DNA from: Gossypium raimondii
Taxonomy: Eukaryota > Streptophyta > Magnoliopsida > Malvales > Malvaceae
Length of the DNA: 64,000 nt
Reading direction: 5' to 3'
NCBI RefSeq assembly: GCF_025698545.1
Contig: NC_068575.1
Coordinates: forward strand, 55,375,980-55,439,979
The notes under the pieces were generated by a model. That model did no database searches. It saw only the letters and a program-made list of their open reading frames with translations, and was not told the origin of the DNA. The first letter of the stretch is position 1; each line of letters starts with the position of its first letter. Position numbers and translations under genes: made by a program. Positions 48,641 to 61,377 of this stretch are shown here, in pieces.

Positions 48641-49059
48641 CTAATTTCTGTCTTATATGTGCTGCTTTGTCTCTGCTCTCTTGACTCAGCTTCAATGAAG
48701 ACAAAACATTAAAGCCCCTTCATAATAAGCTTGTTACATAAATTTCGAAAAAACTAATTTTTATGAATGATAAAATGAGCATAAAAAATACATTAGTTCC
48801 TAAAAGAAGTAACATCCCTTCTGTTATAAATACGTGGCTGTGATGTGAAATTGATCAATTTTGTATCAAACGAGCCAAAAAAAAAAAAAAATCATTGTAT
48901 TAAAGCTAACTTCGGCAAAAGCTTCAGTGATAAAGAAATTATAATCATACCATAAGTTCACTTACCTAAGATGCCGCTATCTATGTAAAATAGTATTATA
49001 TGTATGTATGTATGTATGTAAGCTAGAGGGCAAGGCAAGAAGCAAAAATAGTTTCAAAG
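48641..49059. other. 3' flank of the LEA_2 gene with an (ATGT)n microsatellite
   Basis: About five to six ATGT units at 48999-49020. The remainder is AT-rich and includes the probable 3' UTR of the gene ending at 49060. Confidence 0.5.
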
Positions 49060-49719
49060 CTAGAGATCAACCTTATGCTTGCACTTCTGTTCTTGAATTG
49101 CCTGGCTGGTGATGTTAACTGTCACCGTACAATTCATCGTTACCGTAACATGCTTTTTTATAATGTTTAACATATTCACCCTTCCTCCAATTCTCGAGTA
49201 ACTGATCATGGTCAACGTCCCAGAAGTGAGATCCGCAGTCAGATTTGGACTGGCCAACACCCGATCCGTTATAATATCAACGGTGATATTCATCTGTATG
49301 GTCCGACGGGCCTTTGCGGTGCCCCCAGGGCCTCGAGCATCCCCGACTTCGGTGCCGTAGTAATAAAGAGTAGTGGTGGTGTTCCTATACTTGAAAGACG
49401 CTATGTTAGGATTTTTGACGGAGACGTCGGCTATTAATGATATGTTGGCCCCAGATGTAGGGATGGAACCATTGATTAGGTCCAGATTTGTAAGTGAGAC
49501 GGCATTCAATTTGATGATCGGATCCTTGACTCGAAACACTGTGAAAATTAAGACAATAATGACCACGGCTAAGATGATGAACAAAGCAGCGATGCAAGCG
49601 CAACATCGGATGAGTTTCTTGCGTCTGACTTTTTTGAGTTGCAAAGCAGCCTCTCCGTCATCACTGGTTGGAGCGTCAGCAGCCGGCGCTAGAGGCCTTA
49701 CTTGGTCCCTTTCCACCAT
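49060..49719 (-). CDS. LEA_2 / NHL-type membrane protein (hydroxyproline-rich glycoprotein family)
   Basis: Single exon, 219 residues. A basic segment (KKVRRKKLIRCC) leads into one membrane span at about 37-64. A LEA_2 beta-sandwich domain follows, with NAVSLTNLDL, NISLIADVSVKNPNIASFKYRNTTTTLYYYG, the RRTIQMNITVDI strand, and an end YVTVTMNCT-like HVTVTMNCTVTVNITSQAI. Several N-glycosylation sequons (NIS, NTT, NIT, NLT, NCT) lie after the span, which suggests an extracellular or lumenal domain. Best counterpart by recall is At2g46150. NHL-type proteins are linked to defence and membrane stress, but function here is not shown. Intact. Confidence 0.9.
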   Translation of the reverse strand: MVERDQVRPLAPAADAPTSDDGEAALQLKKVRRKKLIRCCACIAALFIILAVVIIVLIFTVFRVKDPIIKLNAVSLTNLDLINGSIPTSGANISLIADVSVKNPNIASFKYRNTTTTLYYYGTEVGDARGPGGTAKARRTIQMNITVDIITDRVLASPNLTADLTSGTLTMISYSRIGGRVNMLNIIKKHVTVTMNCTVTVNITSQAIQEQKCKHKVDL

Positions 49720-52302
49720 GGCTACAGCTTGGGGAAGGAAAATGATGGAATGATTTGTTGTGGAGATTTGGAGGGATCTGATTTGGGGTTTTATAATATT
49801 TTAGTAAAGTTTGTATGTGTTTCTACCAAAGTTCTCATTTTCAAGCTGCTCTATGTTGACTTGGAGCTCTTTTTTCTTTGGCAATCAAGTTAAAGACCAG
49901 AAACGGCAAAATGTTACTACCACCGAACACTTGAATCACGTTTGGAATTCGATCGATATATAGATTAAAATTTTATTAAAATAACAAGTTTCAACCCTCC
50001 ATATGATACCAATTAAAATTATTTTTATAAAAGAATTAAAAAGTGAGATTTTCTTTTTTCAGATCATAAATATGTGTACAACAACTACAAATCAAATTTT
50101 AATGTATTTCAACATTTAGCAATATATATAAATAAGCTGTTTGATTAAAAACGTATCAGAATTATCGATTATGGATTAAATTAGAAATTTGCTGCAGTTA
50201 AGGTTAGGAAGTTTCCTGAGCATCAATATTAAGAACTGGACAGGAAGCCGCCTTTTGATTTGACGTTTTGAGGTGGCCAATTACCAAACCCCACGGCCAC
50301 TTAGGGCACCATGTTCCTAATCAAAAGCCTTCTAGATGAAATTTTTATTTAAATTAACACACCATTGCCGGAAAAAGGTTTAGCATATTTAATATTTTTT
50401 ATTCGGTAAAAGGGTAACTTAAATTTTTTTCTCATTTATAATTGAAAAAACTTTGCATAATTAATCTGATAACTTTTAGCCCTTCTTTTCTTATCATTTC
50501 TCGTTCAATATAGTTAAATTATTTTCTTTTGAATGGAAAATTTGATCCAATTATTACAAATTTAATAATATTAATGTGGCAACTTGTATGACAATTTATG
50601 TATATTTCATTATTAATATGAATAATTTTCATGAACTTTTTAAAATTTGTTAAAATTTTAGATTTATTACTTTTAGATTTTTTCTTTATGATTTATAAAT
50701 GGGCTGCCATACAAGTAGCCATGTTAAAATTTTAATAGTTGGTTTCGTTTAAAAGAAAGCAAATTGATTAAATTTAAATGGTGAAAATCAAAGTGATTAG
50801 AAAAAAAGCCTTAAAGTAAAAAAAAAAAAAAAGAAGTGAGTTAATGGTTAGATTTATTATTACACCAAAAAATTTTCACTAAAATGAAGACTTAATACCT
50901 TTTTTGGCCCCTGTGCCATTGCTGGTTCATGTACTATTTTATCAATTTGACTCCTCTGCTTTTATTTTGTATAGTTTGTTACCCTAATCTAGTTGTCTGT
51001 TAAAAGAATTAAACCAAACAACCATATACTGACAGTGTCCAAAAAATCAAAGTTTTTCAAAATTTTAAAAACTAAAAATCCAAAATATCATTAAAATTTA
51101 AAAAAAAATCCCAAAAAGCTTTAACCCTTAGAAAATTATAAAATCTAAGAAATCATGATTTAAAATTATCAAATTATTTTTAAAATAATAATTTTGAAAA
51201 TTCTATAAAATTTAATAGAATTAAAGGTTTCTGAAAATGGTTTTGAAAATTCCATAATTTTATAAAATTTAAAGAAATTTATGATTTTTGGAAATTGTAG
51301 AGATATTTTGCATTTTTCATTTTTATTAAGAATTTTAAGTTTTATTAAAGAAATACCATAAATTCTAAATAGAATCCATAAAATTCTAAAATTTATAAAT
51401 AAATAAATAAAACTCAAAATCCATAAAACAAATTTTTAGAATTTATGAAAATTTCAAATCTTTCGAATTTTTATAAATTTCTTAGTTTAAGATTTTTGAA
51501 TTTTTCAATAATTTTAATTTTATTATACTTTAAAATTAAATTGTTTTAATATTTTTGTTGCATTTTAAAATTTTAGATAATTTGTTTTATTTTTTGTTGA
51601 TATGCAGTGTCATTAAAATTTTAACGGAAATTTAGATGTAAATGGGCAAAAGTAATAAAAAGAATAAGAAGCAGGGCCAAGGCCGAAAGAGAGGTATTAT
51701 ACCTAAAAACTTTTTTAGAGACTGTTGCGTTGCTACTCCTATATCGTTATCTCCCAGTCGAAACTGGGAATGCCTGTTCTGGGAAAAAGTGTACTAGTTT
51801 CGTCTTGTCATCCTGAATGATCCCTGTTTTAGCTTTTTGTGAAAATGAATTTCCATTTCGTCCACACTATAACTATTGGCCAATGGAAAACTGTTAAAAT
51901 TTTGGGAATTAATGCGAGCAGTGGGAAAGTATGGAATCTTTCCCAAAGTTTGGCAACGAATTCAGTGAATGTGTCTTAGCTTCAGGGTAAGAGAAAAAGG
52001 TTGAATCAGCCTTGATTTGTTCGTTGGCAGGCAGGCTCGCAGCATTGTATTTATGTCTTCCTTGTCCTGTTGGGTAAGGGTTAAGTGAAGTCTAATAAAA
52101 TGTCTGCCTTAATCATTAAGTAAAGGACCCTGATTCTTCAGACCAAAAAAATTAAGTAAAGTTGGGTATTAACTCTGTTGAGTAATAAAGCAAAAGATGT
52201 ATCATATTAAAAGAAAAACAACCTAGTATGGTTCGATATATTCTTCATGTTACAGCGACACACAAGTTTTATGAGTATGAGAGAGACATAATAATGATAA
52301 AT
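49720..52302. other. Intergenic, LEA_2 promoter and AT-rich repeats
   Basis: 49720-50000 probably holds the LEA_2 promoter. 50880-51640 is AT-rich repetitive text (AAAATTTTAAAAACTAAAA style) of no clear family. 51690-52100 is more balanced in base composition and has a small perfect hairpin at 51752-51769 (7-bp stem, CGAA loop). No gene recognised. Confidence 0.4.
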
Positions 52303-52839
52303 CTAAAAGATGTCACTGAGAGTAGGAAGCTTGATCTCTCCTTTCTGAGAGAGAGGGATAGTGAAGTTCCCAACGATAGGAAGATCAATGGTGAGACCCA
52401 ATTCCAATTCATAGTCAATGTCCCAATCTGCACCAATATCCTTTGCCAAGCTTACTAAGATGTTATACGGCACCTTCACTGGCACGTCCAGCATCGTTGT
52501 GTCGCCGGCTTTCAATGACCCCGGGTCTGGTATTGTCCCTGATGCTATCCCTCTGTCCCCAAATTACACATATAATCAAAATCAATAATTCAAACAAAAT
52601 AAACAAAGAAGAGGGAGGAAGAGGGAACATTACCTTCCAGCACTTTTGAAATTGTAAGAGATCTCACAAATGGGGATGGAATGGCTGTAGGGGTTGGAGA
52701 CAGAGACCTTAGCACCATACTCGACGCACTCACGGCTCACATGTTTCAGATCAACGTCCGAGACACTAGCCTCCGGCTTCTTTATGTTGGCCACCTTATC
52801 CACCACGAAGTCCTTCGCCTTCTCCAACAACTGCGACAT
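52303..52839 (-). CDS. LEA14-A: Desiccation protectant LEA14-A (group LEA_2)
   Basis: Exon 1 is 52839-52634 and exon 2 is 52552-52303, with a GT-AG intron of 81 bp. They give 151 residues, exactly the length of cotton LEA14-A. The protein starts MSQLLEKAKDFVVDKVANIK and ends LSQKGEIKLPTLSDIF. By recall it differs from the G. hirsutum entry at only a few positions, which identifies the genus. LEA14 is a compact, globular (not disordered) LEA protein with one beta-sandwich, cytosolic, and is raised in drought, salt or late seed stages. The frame stays open upstream to an ATG at 52908, but this lies about 22 bp from the TATA box, so 52839 is the likely start. Confidence 0.97.
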
Positions 52840-52928
52840 TCCGTACAAAGTCTTTTTTGGAGGGTTTTGATATATTCTAGGATGTATTCTGAGGATGAGC
52901 TTCGCCAATGCTCGATTTTTCCCATTTA

Positions 52929-52970
52929 CTTATATAGAGCGGAGGAGGCATCTGGGTTGGTGCCACGTGT
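52929..52970 (-). promoter_or_regulatory. LEA14-A core promoter: TATA box and ABRE
   Basis: On the minus strand CTATATAAG (TATA, about 52929-52937) sits about 90 bp before the start codon. About 30 bp further upstream is ACACGTGG (52963-52970), a canonical ABA-responsive element, with CACGTC next to it (52977-52982). This agrees with the known ABA and drought response of LEA14 genes. Confidence 0.7.
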
Positions 52971-53139
52971 AAATGAGACGTGATAGGTGGATCGCTTCAT
53001 TGGGAACACGTAAGAAGGTGGATGGGAGAGTAGAATTAGACGCGTAGAGGAGGTGGTATTTCCGTGGATGGAGACCTCTGCTGTCGGCTCCTTGTTCTTT
53101 ACTTTTCCTTTCTTTCTCTCCTTACACATGTTTTACTAG

Positions 53140-54967
53140 TTACGTGACAAAGAAATATATACAACTTTTTAGGGCAATTACTTAAATTAGGGTTTAACTT
53201 TTTAGGAATTAAAGATTAAAATTAACAGAATAGTCTAATAAATGTCTAATTTTTATAAAAGCGTTTAAATGGAGGTTAAATTTTCTAAAATGTTTAAATA
53301 AGGACCTCATATTTTGTAAAGTATTCAAATAAGGGTCAAAATTTTTCAAAAGTGTTTAAATATGGCTTCTCAAATGTTGTATATTAGGTTTAAAATTATG
53401 TTCTAACTGCTTTCTTTTCTTTTCAAGCAATATCTTATTCAAGTATTATGTGTTTTATTCTAAACACATCAGCATTTACCTAATTTTTTCTTCAAATTGA
53501 GATTAAGTATGTGAAAAACTCTTATTTGAGCACTTCTGCAAATGTTAGGCCCTTATTTGATCATTTTGAAATGTTTAGCCCTTATATGAGCAACCTCTAA
53601 AAGGTTGAGCCTAATTTGAGCAACCTCTAAAAAAATCAATTTTTTTTTCGAATTTTAAGTTAATCGAATCGAGTTATTCATTTTTTTTAAATCAACTCAA
53701 TTTATTCAAGTTCAAGTCAAGTTGAATTTTACAATTTGAATAACTTGAATAACTCAAATAAAAATTGGTGTAAATGTCCTTCTAGTCCTTGTCAATTTTG
53801 AAAATAAACAAATTGGTCTCTTTCAACAAAAATACAACAAAAATAATCAAAATAATTTTAAAATTTCTTTTAAAATTCAAAATATTTATAAAATTTCAAA
53901 AAGATATATTTTTAAAAATTTAAAAAATTAAAATTCTAAAAAATCTAAAGAATATATACAAAAGGTTAAACAATTTTTTTAAAATAAAATGATAATTTTG
54001 GGACCTAAATAAGTAAATTAATTGTTCAAGTTTATCATACTAAAGTATCTTATTTTGCCATTTATTTTGTTTTGAAAGAGTTTTCAAATATGTATGGTTT
54101 CAAATTTACGTGCTCTAGCATGGAATTAGTTATATTATAACAATATTTTAATTTGACATGTTTTTTTAAATTTAACTCGAGTAATTTCACTCGATTTGAC
54201 TCGACTTGATTCAAAAAATTTCAAATCAATTTAGGATAATAAAATGAGACTTGTCAACTCGATTAACTCAAAATTTTTTTCACTTGATTTGACTTAATTG
54301 AATTGAGCGCTCACTCCTAAGGTAAAGTGATAAAAAATTGTATATAAATATTTATTTCTAGTCACTTAATTTATTTTAAATAATAATTTTAATTCATTTA
54401 AAGATTTTATATAAAAGATACACAAAATACACAAAAATATTAAAAGCATTAAAATTTTAAAAAATTATAAAAGTTCATTAAAAAAAGCATGAAATACATG
54501 TGAATTACTATATGGGCTGCCATGTTTAAAAATTTAATGTTTTATTCATAATTTCTGTTAGAAAAACAATAATTCAACTTTGTTTGAAAGATTGATGATC
54601 AAATATGATTTTTTTTTAAAAATGTTGAGGGTCAAATTTAACTTAAAAAGAAAAAGAAAAAGGGCCAAATTGACAAAAAAGTAACGTTAAGGGCTAAATA
54701 TGATATTATGCCTAATCCATATACAACCGGCCCGGCCCAAGTTGGCATGAAGCCTGGGCTGTGTTTTTATCACAAAGTCAACCCAGTGATGACGTGAATA
54801 TCCAAAGATTGAAGAACAACATTATAGTGGAAACAGAAGACGAAACAAGTTTATTACAATTGATTCTATACTCCAAATTTTACATGCAAATAAAAATGGA
54901 AAAAAAGAAGCAGTTTATGCGTATGAGAAGAACAGAAAGCTTAATTGATATCACAGCAAACATGAAA
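53140..54967. other. Intergenic with MITE-like debris
   Basis: 53170-53640 repeats phrases such as CAAATAAGGG and, inverted, CCCTTATTTGAG, so it may be an old inverted-repeat element. 53640-54322 holds inverted GAATCGAGTTATTC / TTGAATTGAGCGCTCACTCC text of the kind seen in hAT-like MITEs. No target duplication was fixed for either. The last part is 3' flank of the WRKY gene. Confidence 0.4.
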
Positions 54968-56881
54968 CTAAAAGCTAGAAAGGAATTGCATTTGCCTGAG
55001 AAGAGGAGTTAGGGTTTCCATAAGCTTTTCGCAGGGATGGTTGTGAATTCCTTCGTAAGTGGTCACCACGATGCTGGTGTCTTTGGACAGCCTTTGAACC
55101 TGTTTCTTCACATTGCATGTGTGATGCGTGCACCGATAATAGCTCCTTCATTTTTTTTTAAAAAAATATTAGAAAAAATACAATATAATTTAAATATATG
55201 AGTACCCTTTTCTATTTATTAAAAGATGGGTTTTGGGTTCTAGACATCGCCAAAATTGTACACACATTTTTAGAGAATCTTTTTAAAATAATTATAATGA
55301 ATTATCGGATTAATAACTCGAATATATCTAAATTAATAATTATAATAAATTAAAACTGCCCAAACATTATAGATAATAATATAGTTATTTTTGAAACCAA
55401 ATCTTATAATATAAATTTAAATAAATGGTATAGTATGAATGTAGAATATGATGGCATTTTAACAGATTAATTCACTAGTTCAAGATCAATAATTTCAGTT
55501 AGAATTAATCGTGAATAACTAACTCAATGAATTATAAAGTCTTAACTTTGTCAATACAATCAAATTAAACTATAAACAGTCGGGTAAATACATCACATCC
55601 CTTAAAAATGCCATATCATAGTTTAAACTAATATTGCATCATTTAATCAAGTGTGCCTCATACATTGTGTCAACTATTACATTATAGTTTAAAGAATTAA
55701 CGGTAAAATTATTTTTTAACTTTTTCTTTTTGCTAGATACAAAAGAATAGAAAAGAGTTTTCATATATGCATCAAGTATTATAATTATTATAATAATTTT
55801 GGGCTCTTTGACAGTAGTTTAAAATTTAATCCCTTAATTTTTATTTTTGGGAATTTTTTTCTATTTTTTAAATTTCAAATTTCAAATTTTAGATTTAATT
55901 GTTAAATAGTTAAAATTTTACATACATTTAGAATTTAGCCTCCCAACTTATATTTTAGAAATTTCATCTCTTTTTTTAAAATTCAAAATTTAGGAGCAAT
56001 TATTGTTAATATCATTAAAATTTTTTAATGAATTTGATGGATCATAATTTTTAAATAAAAAAACTCACTTTGTAATCATGTAATAAAAATAAATTTAGGA
56101 GAAAAATTTTAAGGATATTAACAATTGACTTGTATTTTTAATTTTAAAAAATTAAAATTACAAAATTTCTTAAAATAAAAATAAAAGAACTTGGATTCAG
56201 ATCAGTAGGATTGGCTGGTTAGCGTTTCCAACCCTAAACTTAAAAATGGATGTTAAGAATATCTTGAAAAGGCTTCCCCATGTCATACTGCCCATTGCAG
56301 AATATTGATACACGTAAATTATTGCAATAAATTGGTTAACAGCAGATTGAAACCAGCGTATATAATTTGGTTTAATAACATATGCATGCTAAAATTTTAG
56401 CTGCAGTACGTTCGACTTGGATCATATAATGCATCAAAAGTTAAGAATAAACATGCATGCCATGCAACGTACATGTAAGAGAAACAAACCTTGGATGTAT
56501 GCTATTCTTCACAGCTTTTTGACCATACTTTCTCCACCTGTAACCGTCGTCCAAAATGTCATCTTCACTCCTGGTTTGGAAAGCAAACCTAGGCCGGCTT
56601 GTCTTCTTTATCCTACTGCCTTTCCTCTTATCCATATTGGCGCCCTTGGCATCCTGATGATGATCGGCTCCATTCTCAGACATTAAATTATTAGAACCGC
56701 TTTCAATCATTAGCTTATTCTCATGACCGGAGAGGAGGCTAACCCAATCGATATCGGGGAGAATATTTTGAGTTTGTAAAGGAGGATGCAAGGAGGAGGA
56801 GGGAAGTGAAGTTGGGAAGAGGAAAGGAACATTAAGGGGTGATAGTAAGGGCGGCGGTGGGTTACTTTCTTGGCCATCCAT
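54968..56881 (-). CDS. WRKY43: Group IIc WRKY transcription factor (WRKY24/43/56 type)
   Basis: Exon 1 is 56881-56490 and exon 2 is 55145-54968, giving 189 residues. A Pro/Ser-rich N-terminus and a short basic stretch ([20 protein letters not shown]) precede the WRKY domain. WRKYGQK lies at 116-122, and the zinc knuckle is Cys136, Cys141, His165, His167 (C-X4-C-X23-H-X-H), typical of group IIc. The intron interrupts the Arg codon after HP, the conserved PR intron position. The tail [20 protein letters not shown] matches the WRKY24/43/56 subgroup; synteny favours WRKY43. It binds W-boxes (TTGACC/T) in the nucleus. The 1344-bp intron holds AT-rich repeat debris. Intact. Confidence 0.93.
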
Positions 56882-58163
56882 CTGTGAGAAAGTGAGAGAA
56901 CTGAGAATGATTAAGAAATGAAGTTTAAAAGGGAGAGGAAAATGGTGGAAGGTAAAGAGGTTGGACTGCCCCCACCCTACAAGTACAACACAGAAGAGGA
57001 GAAGTGTTTGATAAGAGTTAAATTTGGGAGAGGGAGGAGGCTAATTGCTAAGGTCTTTTTAAGTTGTAATTCCTTTCTCTAGCACCCAACAACATCTCAC
57101 CTACTTCTGTTCAACTGCCCCTCTCCCCTCCCTCAAGTGATAGTCGACACGTTATCACCAAAGCATGCATATATAAACTCATATTATATAACCTGAAGAA
57201 TTTAGTTTACATTTAACATTGTAGTAACTCTTTGTAACCTATAGTGCAATCTTCTTTGTATAAAAAACCTATACATGTGCAAATGCATTTTCTTTCCTTC
57301 TTTTCATGTTACCATATAAGTCAAGTGCTACACATGTTGATTATTTGTTCTGCTTACCAACCAACTGCATTTGCCTTTTTGTGTATGAAGTGAGAAAATA
57401 ACCTAAAATCTTAATTTTACAAGGAGATTACATCCCGGGTCAATTAGTTTTCTCTATATTATAGCAATTTAACTTCGGCATTTTCACCTTGTTGATGCAT
57501 TAATAGTGTATAACTTAATATACTATTAGTAAACTAGATGATACTAAATGAACTTAGTTTTAAAATTTTTTGATGATCTATCAACATCTAATTCTTTTTG
57601 ACCATCCATAGACTTACACATTTTCAATGCATCAAATCAAAATCCATATAAATGTACAAAAATTTTGACTGTTGATGACAGTTGAAACAATGATATAGCA
57701 TCCTATCCAGCTCTAGAAAATAAGGGAAGACCCCATATATGATTGTGAGTTGTATTGCGTTGTAAACCATAGGAAACAATTCTTTCACTTGTTTTGTACG
57801 GTACTTTAACCATTGTGAGAGTTTAGCGATTTGGTCACTCGTCAATTCCCCGCAATTTGACTATACTGCTCGTATGTTCTATTGTCTTATGTCAGCTTCA
57901 ACTACACTTTTTTTTTTTTTTAAACTTTGGTGAGCTAAATCAGTTTCCCTTACCATCAAAGACTTGCTACTCTCAATGCTTTCACTTGTTTTGTAACTAA
58001 AACTTAAGTGCACAACATGCAAATGGATTCAATCATAAGACAAAGACACTTCCAGTGCGGCTGATTATGATAAAGAAACTCAACAATCGTATCAAATACA
58101 AGCTTGGTGCCGAACAAAGTTTGGTTCCTCATTATGTACACAGGCAATACCCTAATTTTGATT
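56882..58163. other. WRKY upstream region and hydrolase 3' flank
   Basis: 56882-57150 is pyrimidine/purine-biased and is probably the WRKY 5' UTR and promoter. The rest has no recognised gene or repeat. Confidence 0.45.
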
Positions 58164-61100
58164 TCAGAACAAAGGCTTCTTCCCGTTTAGCATCCCCATC
58201 AAGTGATCAAAAACTTGCCCACCTCCATCCCGAAGCCCGGAATGCATGTATTCATTGGTTATCCATAACCTTATTCCTGCTATCTGAGACGCTGTTTCCT
58301 TGACCAGCTTGAAGTTAACATACATATCCTCATAGTATACGGCAGCTGCTACCGGTACCTGCTAGCATTTTAGATAAATTAATAAAGTACTAGGCCGAAT
58401 TGGAATTTTCGTAAAAAAGAAAATGTGGATACTAATCTTCATACCTTGTTATTTTTCAATGCAGTGCCATCATACAGTGGAGGCCAATCTTCCTTCTCAG
58501 CCAATAATTGAGTGGCCTCTTTGAAAGGCCTCAAAGCTTTAACTTCATCAAACATCCATGGAAATATCATCTGCATAGTTTTAAAACCACGTGCATTAAC
58601 TAGCAGTATAAACATCATGATAAAACCACAGCACCAACAGCATAAGCGAGCAATGGTTAAGCCTTTTGTTGGCACCCCAAAAGTCAGGGTTCAGACCTTG
58701 CTATTGTCACCCTCTCCCCCAGTTTGTAATATGAACCAAAAAGAAAAATGCTAAAACCATGGCAGAGAACTAAAATCAGGAAAGCGATTTGTAGGCCACA
58801 AACTACACTTAAATGTCTGAAGCCATAATAATTGTAGACGAAACTCTTTCCTGAAAAGTATCAAATTCCTAAGCATACATTACTGACAAGAAGATTCACC
58901 TTCAAGATGAAGGTTCAGTTGAATAAAATCGTCACCACTCTGGCTCCTCAAAATGCAAGGGGATGCCATGGTACACGTCCACTTTGACAAGGTTTGAATG
59001 TATGGCATTATATACAAGTAAGAAAGACTTGCACTATATATATTTACCTCAATAGCTATTTGGGCTTACAAAAAATCTTGGGAGTCATGAGATCCTATAT
59101 GTCAGTGCTAGTCGCAATCTGACCAAGAAAGCAAGCAATGAAGTCTCACTCTATGTAGATGACAGGAAGCTATATAAAATATCTTCAATGTCTCTGAGAA
59201 GTTGCCATGCCTTTAACTTATTTGAAACCAAATCACGAATAAACTTGGACAATCCAATGCAAATTTGTCGTAGTAATAGTAGTCATCTCTAAAACACAAT
59301 AGTATTACCTCCCCTGTAAAAAGCACAGGACGCCCTTCTTTTGCAGCCTTGATTGCATCAAATTTGCTCTCGTGATCAGCCCTCACTCTGTGAGCAGACC
59401 ACCGCGAAGAAGCACCCTTTAGAACACAATGTAGTTAATATCAAGTTCAAATAACATACGTATCAAGACCTTGCTAGGTGAAGATTGTTTAACCAGAAAC
59501 CAAATACGTTGTTACATTCTTTTCCATCATTAGAGATCGTGTGCAATGTTACAAACTATACCATGAAACTCAAGAAAGCAACATTCTAAAAAGCATGGAA
59601 GCTTACCTGACAGTATATTGACTCATGGAGAATAGCATAAAGTGGATTTGTATCAAAGGACACCCAATTTTCGTACTGCAGGTAAATGACATTAGATAGA
59701 TCCACTAGTAAAACCTCAATTTGTGATCAATAAGGGGGGAAAAATCTGTGTTTTCTTACTGTATTTAAAAAGTACGAACTGATTTGCTTTGGTGCTCCAG
59801 GAACTAAAATTGGATCCCAGGCCCTCTCAAACCTGTAGTTGTTAGTGAAAGATGAAAACTAAAAAATAATATATATTGCACAACATTAAGTCATAAGTTC
59901 TAAAGGATGGAATTAGAAAGTGTGAATTCTAATGTCTTACATATAATGCAAGCGTTCAAAACCAGCGCTGGATCCTAAACCAGATAGACCAAGAAATTGC
60001 AGCCCCCTGGGGGTTAAGATTCCCCCAGATGGAAGAGGTACCTGAAGAACAAGGAAATTTGAAAAAGATTTGAGGTACAATTCTAGCATTTTGGTAGAAC
60101 AACAAGATCAAATGAGGAAGATCATCACCCCGCCTGCTTCGGATTCTGCCAAAAAGGTAACAATATCTTGGACAATTTCAATATCTTGAGGGAACCTCTT
60201 ATAGTATTTTTCATTCTGATGAATAATCTGCTCAAAGCAAGCTCTATAAACAGAATCTGCAGTACATCCATCTCCAATCGGAGGTATCCCTCCTGTTAAA
60301 AGCACTTGTTTCAAACCTTGGGGTGCAAAACTCAGATAAGTAACACCACAAAAACCACCATAACTCTATACAACCAAGAAAACAAGGGATAAGATAACGG
60401 CACGGTGATATGCAAATTACAATTGTACACAAGCACAATCATCAAGAACAGAGTATAAACTGCTATACCTGACCCAGAACAGTCCAAGGCCTAGCTTCGG
60501 GAACAAGACGAACACGGATGAATTCAGCATCGTTCACGATACTGTCAGCTCGAAAATGTGTCAAGTAATCAGCCAGTTTTTGGGCAGACTTTATTTGCTG
60601 CATAGATGATGGAGTCAAAGGGGTTGATAAACCTGTTCCTCGCTGCAATAGAAAGAGGAAGACATCAAGGATTCAAAGCATAAAGAGGCAGTGAATTTCA
60701 ATATAAACATTTTCAAAGAGACCATGCCTGATCCATTAATACAACCCGAAATTCTTCGCATGCTTTAAGTATCCACCCACTGGCTTCAGTTGGTCTAGGG
60801 CACTCAAAACCAGGCCCTCCTTGAAGGTATGAAAGATATGGCATTGGCTGCTCTTCTTTCCCAACTGAAATCCAATTCAGCATTAAACATTATTCAATAA
60901 CTTAGAATCAATCTGGTTTCAACATTGTTTCTTGAAACCCAAGCGAAAATGAATCAGATATTAATCAAACAGTGATTTATTCAAAAAAATAAATTAATTA
61001 AACAAGTTTTCCTAAATTATAGTTTAAAGGAAACTAGTCGGATTACCAGCAACGATTTCGCGAGCGAAAATGGATATCTTAGAAGAAGCTTCCCGATTTT

Positions 61101-61377
61101 TATAATCCAGAGGGACCATAAATCGGTGGTCCCGGAGTCGGAGGCCCGGTACCGAGTACCAATTCCCGGCGACGTGCTCCGGCATTGACTGGCCAGTGGA
61201 GTCGAATTTTGGGATGGACATGGCGACTACTGCACGAATTGAAGTCCGACGAAGACGAAAGCGGTGGAGTCTGGCGGATTGGAGTGGCGAAAGAGTAGCA
61301 GAGATAGATGATAAAAAGGACAAGTCAAAGGAAAGGAGAGGCTTTATCAAGTTAGGTGGCGCGTGAATTTTCAACAT
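58164..61377 (-). CDS. Alpha/beta hydrolase, prolyl iminopeptidase-like (At3g61540-like)
   Basis: Ten exons: 61377-61047, 60864-60728, 60642-60469, 60365-60129, 60041-59941, 59832-59760, 59675-59607, 59416-59309, 58570-58445, 58358-58164. They give 516 residues, about the Arabidopsis length. The family removes N-terminal proline or is at least built like such peptidases; the true substrate is unknown. Oxyanion-hole motif GGPG at 126-129 (LQGGPGFECPRP), then DQRGTGLSTPL, nucleophile elbow GQSYGG with Ser215, late acid candidate Asp463 (YYEDMYV) and His491 (EYMHSGLRD). The first 50 residues are Ser/Arg/Leu-rich with few acids, like a plastid transit peptide; Met53 is an alternative start. Intron 2 has a GC donor (CAG|GCATGG). 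Head-to-head with the PPR pseudogene. Confidence 0.93.

Noticed and set aside
49373-49753. 126-codon open frame on the plus strand
   Set aside because: It is antisense to the clear LEA_2 gene and reflects that gene's codon pattern.
51752-51769. Perfect small hairpin as a possible microRNA or terminator
   Set aside because: The stem is only 7 bp with no longer pairing around it, far too short for a plant miRNA precursor, and factor-independent terminators do not apply to plant Pol II genes.
52840-52908. N-terminal extension of LEA14-A from ATG at 52908
   Set aside because: It would start about 22 bp from the TATA box and is absent from the known cotton protein.
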